Shown piece after piece: positions 8,821 to 18,530 of a stretch of 64,000 nt of DNA. The DNA is from Pseudomonadota bacterium. Its GTDB lineage: Bacteria; Pseudomonadota; Alphaproteobacteria; Rhizobiales; Hyphomicrobiaceae. Under the pieces are notes generated by a model that saw nothing but the letters and a program-made list of their open reading frames with translations, did no database searches and had not been told where the DNA came from. Position 1 is the stretch's first letter, and the number at the start of each line of letters is the position of its first letter. The stretch spans positions 17,629 through 81,628 of the forward strand of contig JAEZRM010000098.1 of NCBI GenBank assembly GCA_023412805.1, read 5' to 3'. The position numbers and the translations under genes were made by a program.

Positions 8821-10677
8821 ATGGTCCCGGGCAGCGCCACGTCGTCCACTACCAGCGAAGCGGCGGGCACAGACAGGGCTCAGGACCGCGCTTCTGAGAC
8901 CGAGCCTCGCACATCGCGGTCCGCGAATGCGTGCGAGTCCATCGGGCCGCAGCTCATCGACCCTCGGATTGGCGATGTCGAGGACGATGCTTCAAGTACG
9001 AAGCGGCGGTCTCTACTCGCAATCGCAGGAAGCCTGCTCGCCGAAATCAGCCTCCCGAAGCTCATTCTTGCGTGGCTGCTGCTGCTCGTCCTGCCGGGCA
9101 TTCTGCTCGGCCTTGCCCCGCTTGTCGTTTCGGGTTGGCTGGCGACACTCTCCCGACAGTTCGCGACACCGCTGTACGAGATCTGGCCGCTTATCGTCCT
9201 CGTTCTAGTCCTTGCAGTCGGCTACGTCGGTGGTCGCCCCATTTATAGAGCGGCCGAGCAGGCCTTCTGGTCCCTGAACTCCGTGGCTGTGCAGCCCGGA
9301 TACGCGCTTTGCCGCGAAAGCCTTCGACATTTTGCCGAGCGCTTCTCCCACCGGCGAAGCGATCCTATAGCCAGCACTCGTCTGCGCGCGGCAACCGCCG
9401 CCGGAGCGGGATTGATCCTGTGCGGTGTGGCCCTCGTAGTTGTCCTACTGGCTTGGCCCGCTTCGCGCTGGCTCGGCACCGCCGGCGATCTTGCTTCGCC
9501 GCACAGGCTGATCTTTCCGGCGCTCGCGAATGCGCTGGTGATCGTTGGCTGCTATCTGGCCGTGGTCTCCCTCGCGTGGGGTCTCGCAGACGCAACCATG
9601 GACCAGCCGCAGGATATCACCGCGTTCGACGCGTCGCCGCCGGAGGCGCGCACATGGCGCGTCGCGCATCTCTCCGACCTCCATGTCGTTGGGGAGCGAT
9701 ACGGCTTCCGGATTGAAAGCGGTCGATCGGGTCCGCGTGGCAATGGACGGTTCGAGCGCGTGCTCGCGCGTCTTGATCAGATCCACAGCGATCAACCGCT
9801 CGATTTCGTACTCGTAACAGGTGACGCGACCGACGCCGGCCGCTCAGCGGAATGGGCAGAATTCCTGTCGGCGCTTGCAAAGCATCCACATCTCGCCGAG
9901 CGCACTTTGATCGTGCCCGGCAATCACGACGTGAACGTCGTCGACCGGGCGAATCCGGCCCGCCTCGACCTGCCGCCAAGCCCCGGGCGGCGCCTCCGCC
10001 AAATGCGTACACTTTCGGCGATGGCTGCTGTCCAAGGAAACAGAGTACAAGTCGTCGATGACAAGACTGGCATACTTGGCGCCACGCTCTCCGATGCACT
10101 GGCCCGACGCGCCTCCTCGATCCGCGCGTTCGCCGATACAGGCGCGCTGCGTTTATCCATCGAGCTCGCGGACCTCTGGGACGAGCTCTTCCCCATGGCG
10201 GTCCCTCCTGATAGCGACGATGGGCTGGGCGTTCTCTTGATCAACTCGACAGCGGAAACGCACTTCTCCTTCACCAATGCGCTAGGACTAGTATCGAGCA
10301 CCCAGACGCGCAAAATCCTCGCACTCATCGATCAGTATCCTCGCGTTCACTGGATCGTCGCCGTTCACCATCACCTCGCGGAGTATCCGAAGCCGGCAAA
10401 GGCACTCTCCGAACGCATCGGGACAGCGCTGATCAACGGCAGCTGGTTCGTCCGGCAGCTCCAGCCGGCAGGCCGCCGGATCGTTGCGATGCATGGTCAT
10501 CGCCACATCGACTGGATCGGCGAATGCGGCAGCGTTCGGATCGTCTCCGCGCCATCTCCAGTCATGGAGGCGACCAATGCGGAGCCCACCTGCTTCTACA
10601 TTCACCACCTCGCAGCGAGCCCGCGGCGTGGTCTCTGCTTGCTGGAGCCGGAACGTATAGAAATCGCGGGGGCGTAG
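8821..10677 (+). CDS. Membrane-anchored calcineurin-like metallophosphoesterase
   Basis: A 618-residue protein. A polar N-terminus (1-~75) is followed by membrane segments at ~80-105, ~122-138, ~192-212 and ~233-255, then a cytosolic-type metallophosphoesterase domain. Dinuclear metal-site motifs appear in order: D286-x-H288 (LSDLH), G-D335 (VTGDATD), GN368-H369-D370, a His in VHHHLAEY near 530, and HGHRH near 563. The substrate cannot be deduced; class III relatives cleave cyclic nucleotides, nucleotide-lipid bonds or phosphoproteins. It converges on the AI-2E-type permease gene with a 21-bp gap. Confidence 0.88.
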   Translation: MVPGSATSSTTSEAAGTDRAQDRASETEPRTSRSANACESIGPQLIDPRIGDVEDDASSTKRRSLLAIAGSLLAEISLPKLILAWLLLLVLPGILLGLAPLVVSGWLATLSRQFATPLYEIWPLIVLVLVLAVGYVGGRPIYRAAEQAFWSLNSVAVQPGYALCRESLRHFAERFSHRRSDPIASTRLRAATAAGAGLILCGVALVVVLLAWPASRWLGTAGDLASPHRLIFPALANALVIVGCYLAVVSLAWGLADATMDQPQDITAFDASPPEARTWRVAHLSDLHVVGERYGFRIESGRSGPRGNGRFERVLARLDQIHSDQPLDFVLVTGDATDAGRSAEWAEFLSALAKHPHLAERTLIVPGNHDVNVVDRANPARLDLPPSPGRRLRQMRTLSAMAAVQGNRVQVVDDKTGILGATLSDALARRASSIRAFADTGALRLSIELADLWDELFPMAVPPDSDDGLGVLLINSTAETHFSFTNALGLVSSTQTRKILALIDQYPRVHWIVAVHHHLAEYPKPAKALSERIGTALINGSWFVRQLQPAGRRIVAMHGHRHIDWIGECGSVRIVSAPSPVMEATNAEPTCFYIHHLAASPRRGLCLLEPERIEIAGA

Positions 10678-10698
10678 GCTCGTCTGACCTTCGCCTGA

Positions 10699-11820
10699 TT
10701 AGTGCGTCGCGTCGGTCCCCGGCGAGGCATTCGGAGAGCCAAGCAGATCGGCCACCCAGCGGCTCGATGGGTGCTGCGCGCACAAGGTCAGAATGGCGAT
10801 CGTGATCGGCACGCCTATAAACGCGCCGAACAATCCCCAAAGGAAGGTCCAAAGGAATACGGAGAAGAGTACGAGGAAGGGAGATATGGCGAGCGCGCTG
10901 CCTGAGACGTGTGGCTCGATATAGCTGCCTATGACAAACTGCGCGATGTTCAAGCAGACGAACACGATCAGCGCTTCCTGCCACGATCCGGACTGCGCCA
11001 GCGCAAACAAGGTCGGAAAGACGGTAGCGATGAAAGGTCCGATGAAGGGAATATAGTTGAGCGCAAATGCAATCACGCCCCACTCGGCCGCCAATGGCAG
11101 GCCAGCGACAGAGGCGATGACCCAAACAAGCATTCCGGTCGCCGCGCTCATCAATGTCCTGATCAGCATGTACCGGCGAAATTTGGCGGCAGTCGCGGCG
11201 CCGCCGTCGAGCAGAACACGCGCAGCCCTTTGGTCCGGCATCGCGCGAAGCTTTCGCTCCGTCGGGCCAATCTCCAGAAGGCCGAGGATCACGTACACAA
11301 TGACGACGAGCCAGAAGCTGATCGTCGTGTTGAGCCGCCCGGTGACCTCCTGCGCAGTCCGAATGAGCCAGCGCATATTGAAGTGCTCGGCCCACATCCC
11401 GGCAGCCACAATGCCGTGCTGCTCCAGCCACGCGGCAGCACGAGCATAGAGCATCTGGAACCGTTCGGCGTCCGTTGCAATCCAGCGCGCGACACGGCCG
11501 AAACCCCATGTGATGAGCGATCCGAAAATCAGGAATATGACAGCAATGATCGCAATGACGATCGCAAGCGCCAGCATCTTCGGTATGCGAGACTGCAACC
11601 ACTTCTGCGTCGGCCACGCCAGCGCTATGATGAAGAGGGCACAGGCCACCGGCGCAAGTACCGAGCTCGCAACATAGACGACACTAAGAACGGCTATCGC
11701 CGCGATGGCACCCGTGGACGCAAGCAGCAGTCTGTCCGCCCCTGAGCGCGGCCGCTCCTCGGGCGTAGATTTTCTCGGGGCCTCGGCCAACTCCGACATG
11801 ACAACGTCGCTAAGTTGCAA
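10699..11820 (-). CDS. AI-2E family transporter (PerM/TqsA type)
   Basis: A 373-residue polytopic protein with the family layout: paired N-terminal helices, a central soluble segment (residues ~125-180), and a C-terminal helix bundle containing FALNYIPFIGPFIATVFPTL and a YIEPHVSG-like motif. Some family members export autoinducer-2; others are Na+/H+ antiporters or of unknown role. The position 6 bp downstream of nhaC, in a block with arginine deiminase, favours an ion or pH role here (inference). Confidence 0.88.
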   Translation of the reverse strand: MQLSDVVMSELAEAPRKSTPEERPRSGADRLLLASTGAIAAIAVLSVVYVASSVLAPVACALFIIALAWPTQKWLQSRIPKMLALAIVIAIIAVIFLIFGSLITWGFGRVARWIATDAERFQMLYARAAAWLEQHGIVAAGMWAEHFNMRWLIRTAQEVTGRLNTTISFWLVVIVYVILGLLEIGPTERKLRAMPDQRAARVLLDGGAATAAKFRRYMLIRTLMSAATGMLVWVIASVAGLPLAAEWGVIAFALNYIPFIGPFIATVFPTLFALAQSGSWQEALIVFVCLNIAQFVIGSYIEPHVSGSALAISPFLVLFSVFLWTFLWGLFGAFIGVPITIAILTLCAQHPSSRWVADLLGSPNASPGTDATH

Positions 11821-11826
11821 GAGACA

Positions 11827-13281
11827 TCATGACGCCTGCTCCTGTACTTCTGGCATCCGCAGCATCCGCACGCCAAGATACGACGATGCAATGATCAGCA
11901 GCGGACTCGCCAGATTGAAGGCGGCATATGGCGCATAGTCGAACGTGGCAACACCAAGTGTCGCCGCCATGTACGCACCGCAACTGTTCCAGGGTATGAG
12001 CGCCGATGTCGGCGTCGCCGACGCTCCAACAGCGCGAGACAGTGCCACAGGTGCAAATCCCTTCTCATTGAAGGCTCTCTTGAACATGCGGCCCGGCAGC
12101 ACGACCGCCATGTACTGATCCGCCGTCACGGCACTCGTGGTGATTACAGCACCGACCAGTGAGACTGTCAGTGCGACAGCCGACTTCGCGGCAGCAATGA
12201 TCGGTCTCATCAGGCGCTCGAGCACGCCGGCTTTCTCGGCGACGCCGCCGAAGGCCAGCGCTGCCATCACGAGCCAGATCGTGTTGAGCATGCTTGCCAT
12301 ACCGCCACGCGAAGCAAGCTGGTCGATCGGCGCATAGCCCGTGCTGGAGCTGTACCCGCCGGCGAGGGCGAGCCAAATGCCTTTGACGAGAGCAAGCCAC
12401 TTCGGCACTCCATCGCCAGCCCGAGCGAACGCAATAACCCGCTCCGGCGCTACACAGAGCGCCAGCACGCCCCCAGCCAGCGCACCAGCAAACACGGCGG
12501 TAAATGGCGGAAACTTCAACAACGCGAGGGCGGCGACGACCACCAGCGGCAAGAACAAGATCGGCGATATGTAGAACGCTCGTTCGATGGCCATCATCTT
12601 CTCGGATGCATCGAACTCTCCAGGCCTGCCGAGCATCCAGAACACGATCAAGGCAATGGCGAGCGCGGCCGCTGAGGTCACAGCCGTCTCGCGAACATGA
12701 TCGTAGAGATCGACACCGGCAGCCGCCGCAGCAAGGTTGGCCGAGTCGGAAAGGGGCGACGCGGTGTCGCCAAAGTACGCGCCGGAGATAATGGCGGCGG
12801 CCGTGATCGCCGGATTGAGCTCCATGCTGTGCGAAATGCCCATGAGCCCGATGCCGATCGTGCCGGCGACCGTCCACGAGCTGCCGATGCCGGCGGAAAC
12901 GATGGCGCAGATCGCGGCGGCACTGACATAGAAGTAGCTCGGATGAAGGACCTTCATTCCGTAGTAGACCATGGCCACGAGCGTGCCGCTCAACGCCCAT
13001 GTACCAATAAGCGCGCCAACAGCGAACAGGATGAAGATGGCGCCGACGCCCGAGCTGACGCTCGCCACCGCAGCCTCATTGAGCGACTCGAGCGTGTGCC
13101 CTCGGTACCGGGCGACGAGTACGGTGATCATGGTGGCGACGATCAGCGCCACCTGACTCGGCCCATTGGCTCCGGCGTCGCCGAACAGATAGTAAGACAG
13201 TCCTACGAGAACGATGAGGCTGGCGATCGGAATGATCGCCTCGATGAGCGAGAGCTGCGGGCCGTGATCTGAAGCGGTCAT
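11827..13281 (-). CDS. nhaC: NhaC-type Na+/H+ antiporter
   Basis: A 484-residue protein with ~12 membrane segments. Family motifs include GIGSSWTVAGTIGIGLMGI and GAYFGDTASPLSDSANLAAA, the latter with the Asp/Ser cluster proposed to bind cation. The ATG at 13281 follows CAGGCGA and leaves 29 bp after the arginine deiminase stop; a longer in-frame start at 13344 would overlap that gene and add a non-membrane leader. It would exchange Na+ for H+ at the inner membrane. The genomic link to arginine deiminase and antiporter suggests pH homeostasis. Confidence 0.9.
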   Translation of the reverse strand: MTASDHGPQLSLIEAIIPIASLIVLVGLSYYLFGDAGANGPSQVALIVATMITVLVARYRGHTLESLNEAAVASVSSGVGAIFILFAVGALIGTWALSGTLVAMVYYGMKVLHPSYFYVSAAAICAIVSAGIGSSWTVAGTIGIGLMGISHSMELNPAITAAAIISGAYFGDTASPLSDSANLAAAAAGVDLYDHVRETAVTSAAALAIALIVFWMLGRPGEFDASEKMMAIERAFYISPILFLPLVVVAALALLKFPPFTAVFAGALAGGVLALCVAPERVIAFARAGDGVPKWLALVKGIWLALAGGYSSSTGYAPIDQLASRGGMASMLNTIWLVMAALAFGGVAEKAGVLERLMRPIIAAAKSAVALTVSLVGAVITTSAVTADQYMAVVLPGRMFKRAFNEKGFAPVALSRAVGASATPTSALIPWNSCGAYMAATLGVATFDYAPYAAFNLASPLLIIASSYLGVRMLRMPEVQEQAS

Positions 13282-13310
13282 GGGTCGCCTGCGATTGGCA
13301 TTGGCAATGC

Positions 13311-14558
13311 CTACCAGTCGACCGCATCCCGGATAAGCGGGCACGTCATACAGTGACCACCACCACGTCCGCGCCCGAGCTCGGCGCCAGAGATAGTGAT
13401 GACCTCGATGCCCTGCTTGCGCAGGAGCGTGTTGGTGTAGGTATTGCGGTCATAGGCGAACACGACGCCGGGCGAGGCACAAACAAGATTGGCGCCACTA
13501 TCCCACTGCGTGCGTTCTCGCATGTAGTCATTGCCGCCCGTCTCGACTACGCGCATTTTCTTGATGCCGAGGGCTTCGGATACGACATCGACAAACGGCT
13601 TGTCGTCCTTGCGCAGATCGACACCGGAGCGATTCTTCGACGGCCGGTAGGAGAACGCCGTAATCGTGTTCACAATGTCCGGATGGATCAGCACGCAGTC
13701 ACGATCCGCGAATGTGAAAACCGTGTCCAGATGCATTGCCGCGCGAAGCTTCGGCATAGCGGCAACGATCACGCGCTCCGCCGCTCCTTTCTTGAAGAGT
13801 GCCGCCGCAAGCTGACTGATAGCCTGGCGCGACGTTCGCTCGCTCATGCCTATCAGTACGTTGCCCTTACCGATCGGCATGACATCGCCACCCTCCAGGG
13901 TCGCGAGACCGTGATCGCGCAGCGGATCACCCCACCATACATTGACCTTGCCGGCAAAGTCCGGGTGGAACTTGTATATGGCCGCCGTGAGGATCGTCTC
14001 CTCGTGGCGGGCGGGCCAGTAGAGCGGGTTCAGCGTGCAGCCGTCGTAGATCCAGCACGTGGTATCGCGCGTGTACAGCGTGTTCGGAAGCGGTGGCAGA
14101 AGGTACTCTGTGACGCCTGCCGCCTCCCGCACGAGCTTCAGCATGTCGCCGCCATTGGCTTCCGGGAAGTCGTACGTCGAGAGGCCGCCGATCAGAGTCT
14201 CGGCAAGCTCTCTATTGGAGAGCCCCGCAAGATAGCTCCTGAGTTCTTCGATCAGACCGAGGCCGACCTGGTCCGGCGCGATCTGATTGTCGAGGATCCA
14301 CGCCTTAGCCTCCGGTATCGCAACCGTCTCTGCCAGCAGGTTGTGCATTTCCACGACTTCGATGCCGCGATCTCGCATCTTCTGAATGAAGTCGAAGTGA
14401 TCGCGCTTGGCATTATCGACCCAGAACACGTCGTCGAACAGCAACGCGTCGCAGTTGCTCGGTGTCAGTCGCTGGTGGGCGCGTCCCGGTGCGCAAACCA
14501 TCACCTTGCGTAACTGACCGATCTCCGAGTGGACACCATAGTCGACTTGCACTTTCAT
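13311..14558 (-). CDS. arcA: Arginine deiminase
   Basis: A 415-residue protein of typical length. It carries the guanidine-modifying-enzyme fold motifs LYTRDTTCW and LEGGDV, and ends with the catalytic GRGGGHCMTCP, where Cys403 should be the nucleophile and His402 is adjacent. The enzyme converts L-arginine to L-citrulline and ammonia in the cytoplasm. The antiporter gene lies 18 bp upstream and nhaC downstream. Neither ornithine carbamoyltransferase (arcB) nor carbamate kinase (arcC) is present here, so ATP formation from citrulline cannot be assumed; ammonia release may be the point. Confidence 0.95.
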   Translation of the reverse strand: MKVQVDYGVHSEIGQLRKVMVCAPGRAHQRLTPSNCDALLFDDVFWVDNAKRDHFDFIQKMRDRGIEVVEMHNLLAETVAIPEAKAWILDNQIAPDQVGLGLIEELRSYLAGLSNRELAETLIGGLSTYDFPEANGGDMLKLVREAAGVTEYLLPPLPNTLYTRDTTCWIYDGCTLNPLYWPARHEETILTAAIYKFHPDFAGKVNVWWGDPLRDHGLATLEGGDVMPIGKGNVLIGMSERTSRQAISQLAAALFKKGAAERVIVAAMPKLRAAMHLDTVFTFADRDCVLIHPDIVNTITAFSYRPSKNRSGVDLRKDDKPFVDVVSEALGIKKMRVVETGGNDYMRERTQWDSGANLVCASPGVVFAYDRNTYTNTLLRKQGIEVITISGAELGRGRGGGHCMTCPLIRDAVDW

Positions 14559-14576
14559 CGTCGAAGCCTCCAGCGT

Positions 14577-16037
14577 CTAAATGGTGATATAACCGGTCAC
14601 GAGGCCGTGGATGCCCACGACGCAGCCGACAGCGGCAACGAGAAAGATGATCCATTCGATCGGCGTGAATACTTGCTTGCCCTGCTCACGTCGGGCCAGA
14701 AAGTAGAGAAGCGTTCCTGGCGCATACAGGATCGCCGACAGAAGCAGGAACTTCATGCCACCCGCGTAGATCATGAAGGCCGTGTAGAGCGCTGCACCGC
14801 CGGTGATGAACAGATCACGCGTGCGCTCTGACGATTGCTCGCCGTAGGTCTCGCCGCTGCGGGCTAGAAGAAAGCCGTAGGCCGCTACAAGGAAGTAGGG
14901 AATGAGCGACATAGCACTCGTCAGATTCAGCATCAGCGAGAAAGCGTCCTGCGACCAGTATGTGCTGATGACGAAGAGCTGCACGATGATGTTGGTGAGC
15001 CAGAGTGCTGCCGCCGGCACCTTGTTCTCGTTCTCCTTTGCGAACACGCCTGGCATGTCCTTGGTTTTGGCGGCTGTGAACAGCACTTCGGCGCAGATCA
15101 GCGACCACGCCAGATAGGCGCCGAGCACGGAGATGAGAAGGCCGACGCTGACGAAGACGGCGCCCCAAGGGCCGACCACGGCTTCGAGCACCGCCGCCAT
15201 GGATGGCTGGCGCATCTCGGCGATATCGCTGCGCTCCAGAACGGCATACGGCAGCAGAGTCACCAGAACCATCAGGCACATGACGCCGATAAAGCCGATG
15301 ATCGTGGCCGCGCCGACATCGGATCGCGTCTGCGCGTAGCGCGAGTAGACGCTCGCCCCCTCGATGCCGAGGAACACGAAAACGGTCACGAGCATCGTCG
15401 CGCGAACCTGCTCGAAGAGGCTCATGTCAGGCATTCCGACGCCGCCCCAGAAATTGGCGCGGAAGAGATCGAAATTGAAAGCCAGGAAGAGGATGAGGAT
15501 GAAGACCAGAATGGGGACGATCTTGGCGATCGTCACGACGGTATTGATGAAGGCGGCCTGCTGGACGCCCTTGAGGATCATGAAATGGAAGATCCAGATA
15601 CCGATGGAGGCGACGGCGATCGCAACCAACGTATTGCCATCACCGAAGACCGGAAAGAACGCACCGAGCGTAGACTTGATGAGCACCCAGTAGGAGACAT
15701 TCCCGATACAGCTTCCAACCCAGTATCCGAGTGCGGAAAGGAAGCCCGGATAGCTGCCGAACCCTGCCTTGGCATACGCGTACACACCGGCATCGAGATC
15801 CGGCTTGCGCTCCGCCAATGACTGGAACACACGCGCCAGGAGGTACATGCCACCGCCGGCGATGCACCACGCCAGGATGGCACCGAATGGGCCGGTGGCT
15901 GAGCCGAACGTGCGAGGCAGTGAGAAGATGCCCGCACCGACCATCGATCCGACCACCATGCCCGTCAGCGCGAACAACGACAGCTTCTGCGATGTTCCCG
16001 TGCTCGCTATGGATCCTGTTGCGGCGACATCTGCCAT
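14577..16037 (-). CDS. arcD: Arginine/ornithine-type APC antiporter
   Basis: A 486-residue amino acid/polyamine/organocation transporter with ~12 helices. It starts with LFALTGMVVGSMVGAGIFSL, the glycine-rich TM1 motif of APC antiporters, and has the length and pattern of ArcD/basic amino-acid antiporters. It sits 18 bp upstream of arcA, which supports arginine import. The exchanged product could be ornithine, but since no arcB is visible, citrulline is equally plausible (inference). Confidence 0.9.
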   Translation of the reverse strand: MADVAATGSIASTGTSQKLSLFALTGMVVGSMVGAGIFSLPRTFGSATGPFGAILAWCIAGGGMYLLARVFQSLAERKPDLDAGVYAYAKAGFGSYPGFLSALGYWVGSCIGNVSYWVLIKSTLGAFFPVFGDGNTLVAIAVASIGIWIFHFMILKGVQQAAFINTVVTIAKIVPILVFILILFLAFNFDLFRANFWGGVGMPDMSLFEQVRATMLVTVFVFLGIEGASVYSRYAQTRSDVGAATIIGFIGVMCLMVLVTLLPYAVLERSDIAEMRQPSMAAVLEAVVGPWGAVFVSVGLLISVLGAYLAWSLICAEVLFTAAKTKDMPGVFAKENENKVPAAALWLTNIIVQLFVISTYWSQDAFSLMLNLTSAMSLIPYFLVAAYGFLLARSGETYGEQSSERTRDLFITGGAALYTAFMIYAGGMKFLLLSAILYAPGTLLYFLARREQGKQVFTPIEWIIFLVAAVGCVVGIHGLVTGYITI

Positions 16038-16067
16038 GCGTACGCTCCATTCGCGGAAACGCCAACT

Positions 16068-16091
16068 GGGCCCGCAGGAAACTGCGGGCCC
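16068..16091 (-). other. GC-rich hairpin between DUF1269 gene and arcD
   Basis: A perfect 10-bp inverted repeat GGGCCCGCAG/CTGCGGGCCC with a 4-nt loop. It lies after the DUF1269 stop and 30 nt before the arcD start on the transcribed strand. There is no U run, so it may be a weak or factor-assisted terminator, an attenuator in the arc leader, or an RNA-stability element. Confidence 0.5.
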
Positions 16092-16139
16092 TGCTCAGTC
16101 ACCGCAATATCGATGAGTATCGGCCTTCGCTGAACTCGC

Positions 16140-16661
16140 TCAGGCAGCAGCCGGCTTGCGGGCAAGCGCTTCGCGGAGCTTCTCTTCCTGGTTGTTGGAG
16201 AGAGACGTCCTGAGAACGCGCGGATTGTACGGCTGAAGCTCGGGAAGAACCTTGTCCGGCGTCGAGCTCTTGATCAGTACGAACAGCGCGGACGAGCCAT
16301 TCGGAATATGCTTGCCGATGTCCTTGATGAACTCATCGTTGATGCCATAGTCGGCCAGCGAACCGGACAATGCGCCAAATCCCGCGCCGGCAAGTCCACC
16401 CATCGCCATGCCTGCAAGAGGATTGAGCACCAGCAAGCCGGCAAGTGCACCGATCAGCATTCCCGTGCTGGCTCCGCTCGCGGCCCCGATAGAAACGAGA
16501 TGCACCGCCTGCTTGATCTGGACGGACCCTTTGTCATCGCGGACGACAACACAGGCGTCCTCGAGATCGATGAGATTTTCCTTTTTCATGCCGCGCAGTT
16601 TTGTCAGCACCTCATCAGCGGTACCGACGCCATCGAAACCAAGGACCACGAGATCAGACAT
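16140..16661 (-). CDS. DUF1269 family membrane protein
   Basis: A 173-residue protein: MSDLVVLGFDG, then a Gly/Ala-rich hydrophobic hairpin at ~60-105 (GALAGLLVLNPLAGMAMGGL), then SLADYGINDEFIKDIGKHI and a closing soluble segment. This is the DUF1269 layout. The ATG at 16661 is preceded by GGGAGGAAAT; the in-frame upstream start at 16694 has no such site. The family has no established function but often sits in stress and ion-transport neighbourhoods, as here. Confidence 0.87.
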   Translation of the reverse strand: MSDLVVLGFDGVGTADEVLTKLRGMKKENLIDLEDACVVVRDDKGSVQIKQAVHLVSIGAASGASTGMLIGALAGLLVLNPLAGMAMGGLAGAGFGALSGSLADYGINDEFIKDIGKHIPNGSSALFVLIKSSTPDKVLPELQPYNPRVLRTSLSNNQEEKLREALARKPAAA

Positions 16662-16889
16662 ATTTCCTCCCGCCCTCTCATGCCACCCCCTCATGCTCGA
16701 GGGAGCCTCAAGGGATCAGCCATGCCCGAGCTTGCTATCGCTGGGCGTCATTTGTTCACACAGCACTCGTGATCAGAACTATCGCAGGCTGGCGCTGATC
16801 CGGGCCATACGGGAAAACCACCAAACGCCCAGGGATATTACCGAAGTGGCCGGGCTGAGAGGATGCAACGAACAGATGCCTCGGGTGGG

Positions 16890-18530
16890 CTACGATGCGG
16901 CAAGTGCCAGCACCGTCAGCAGCACGAGAAGCACGATGCCCGCGCTCGCCACCGACCATTGACGCAAAGCGGCATCGGCGCGCTCGAATGCGCTGGCGAT
17001 ATGGCGTGCGGCAGGCACGCAACGCTCCCAGAGAACCAGAAGGTCTCCTGGGGGGATGTTTGGCAAACTCACGCGGCGAGGCCACAATACGGCCGCCAAC
17101 AAGCCTCCTGCGATGACCGGCCACGACGCGCTCCATAGCTCCTTGCGCGTCAAGGCCAGACTCCAGGAATCGCCTGCAACTGCAGGGAACAATATCCACG
17201 GCAAGACGAGGGCCGCTAATGAGACAGCAAGCCACGCAGAGACGGGTGGATTGATGACCGGTTTCGCCATGCTCTGTGGATGGGCGGTGTCCAGACGGAG
17301 CAGGAAGAAGAGCATCAACAGTGCGCTCCCTGCTGCGGACAAATGCGCAAGCGCTGCTATAACGCCATCGCCGAGCGGTCCCTTGGCGGCCATTTTGGCG
17401 AACTGGCCACCAGTCAACGGGAATCCTGCAAGCCCAAGCGCAAGCACCGCGGCCGGCAGCAGTACCAGCCAAACATATCGCGGCGTTCGTGCGTCCAGCA
17501 GACCCAGGGCGAGAAAGAGGCCGCCCTTGGCCAGCGCGTGATGCGCCGCGTAGAGCGCCACCACAAGCGGAACTGTCGCGTTGCCGGTGGCAAGCCCCAT
17601 GCCGAGAACAGTGGCGATGAATCCCATCTGACTGATGCTCGAGTACGCGAGGACGGTTTTGGGATTAGGCTGCGTCACGCCGATGAGAACGCCATACAGC
17701 ACCGATAGAAGACCGATCGCGGCGAGAGCTTCGCCCCACGCCGGCATGGCAGTATCGAAAGGCAAAAAGCGTATCAGGCCGACGACTCCAGCATTCACCG
17801 CGGCGCCGCTCAGGACGGCGGCTGCAGGAGTGGGCGCGGCTGCATACGTGAGCGGCATCCAGACGTGAAGCGGCACAAGAGCGATCTTCAATCCAAAGCC
17901 CAGAATGATCAGAAGCAAGGCCGGCTCCCGCCAGGGCGATGCCGAAAGAGCAGTGACGGCATCACTTATGAGGATGCTGCCACTTGGCGCCCCCGCGGCG
18001 AGCAGAGCAAATGCCATGAGCAGGAACGCTTCGCCAAGCAAGGCCAAGGCAACGTATAGGCGGCCCGCACGCCGAACCTCTGGCGTGTCGTCATGCGCGA
18101 CCAATCCGTAAGCAGCGAGGCTCACCAGCGTGTAGAAGAAGTAGAAGCCGATCATATCGGCAGCAAGAAACACACCGAGGTTTCCCGCCAGCGTGGCCAG
18201 CCACCACACGGCAAAGCGCTCGGCCCGCACCGTAATGCTGCCGCGCGCGTGAATTCCGCCTGCGATCCATAGGAGCGCCGAAGAACCCAGAAGAATGGCA
18301 CCAGATTTGTCGATCTGAAGAGTGAGACCGAGCAGCGCTTGCGGCAGCACAACATTCGTACCGTGCGGGACGATAACGACCGCTATAATTGCCGGTACGG
18401 GTGCGAACGGCAGATATTCGATGAGACGCTCGCGCGCTCGCGGTAGAATGGCAGCCGCAATCATGAGGAGAGGAACGGCCGGGGCGGCAGCGAGCAACAT
18501 GATCGCTGTTTCATCCGTCAGCATAGTCAT
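16890..18530 (-). CDS. Second MrpD/NuoL-like antiporter subunit, key residues altered
   Basis: A 546-residue proton_antipo_M protein with ~14 helices, last gene of the Mrp-type operon; its start overlaps the preceding mnhD stop by 4 bp. It keeps the TM7 lysine (K215, GLKIALVPLHVW). The usual TM5 glutamate is replaced (FFYTLVSLAAY, T134, where the neighbour has YVALELLTFAA), and the TM8 lysine is Asn246 (GAAVNAGVV versus ALVVKGS). By comparison with Mrp and complex I, these residues carry protons. It may therefore be a structural, sensory or differently coupled subunit (inference). Confidence 0.85.
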   Translation of the reverse strand: MTMLTDETAIMLLAAAPAVPLLMIAAAILPRARERLIEYLPFAPVPAIIAVVIVPHGTNVVLPQALLGLTLQIDKSGAILLGSSALLWIAGGIHARGSITVRAERFAVWWLATLAGNLGVFLAADMIGFYFFYTLVSLAAYGLVAHDDTPEVRRAGRLYVALALLGEAFLLMAFALLAAGAPSGSILISDAVTALSASPWREPALLLIILGFGLKIALVPLHVWMPLTYAAAPTPAAAVLSGAAVNAGVVGLIRFLPFDTAMPAWGEALAAIGLLSVLYGVLIGVTQPNPKTVLAYSSISQMGFIATVLGMGLATGNATVPLVVALYAAHHALAKGGLFLALGLLDARTPRYVWLVLLPAAVLALGLAGFPLTGGQFAKMAAKGPLGDGVIAALAHLSAAGSALLMLFFLLRLDTAHPQSMAKPVINPPVSAWLAVSLAALVLPWILFPAVAGDSWSLALTRKELWSASWPVIAGGLLAAVLWPRRVSLPNIPPGDLLVLWERCVPAARHIASAFERADAALRQWSVASAGIVLLVLLTVLALAAS

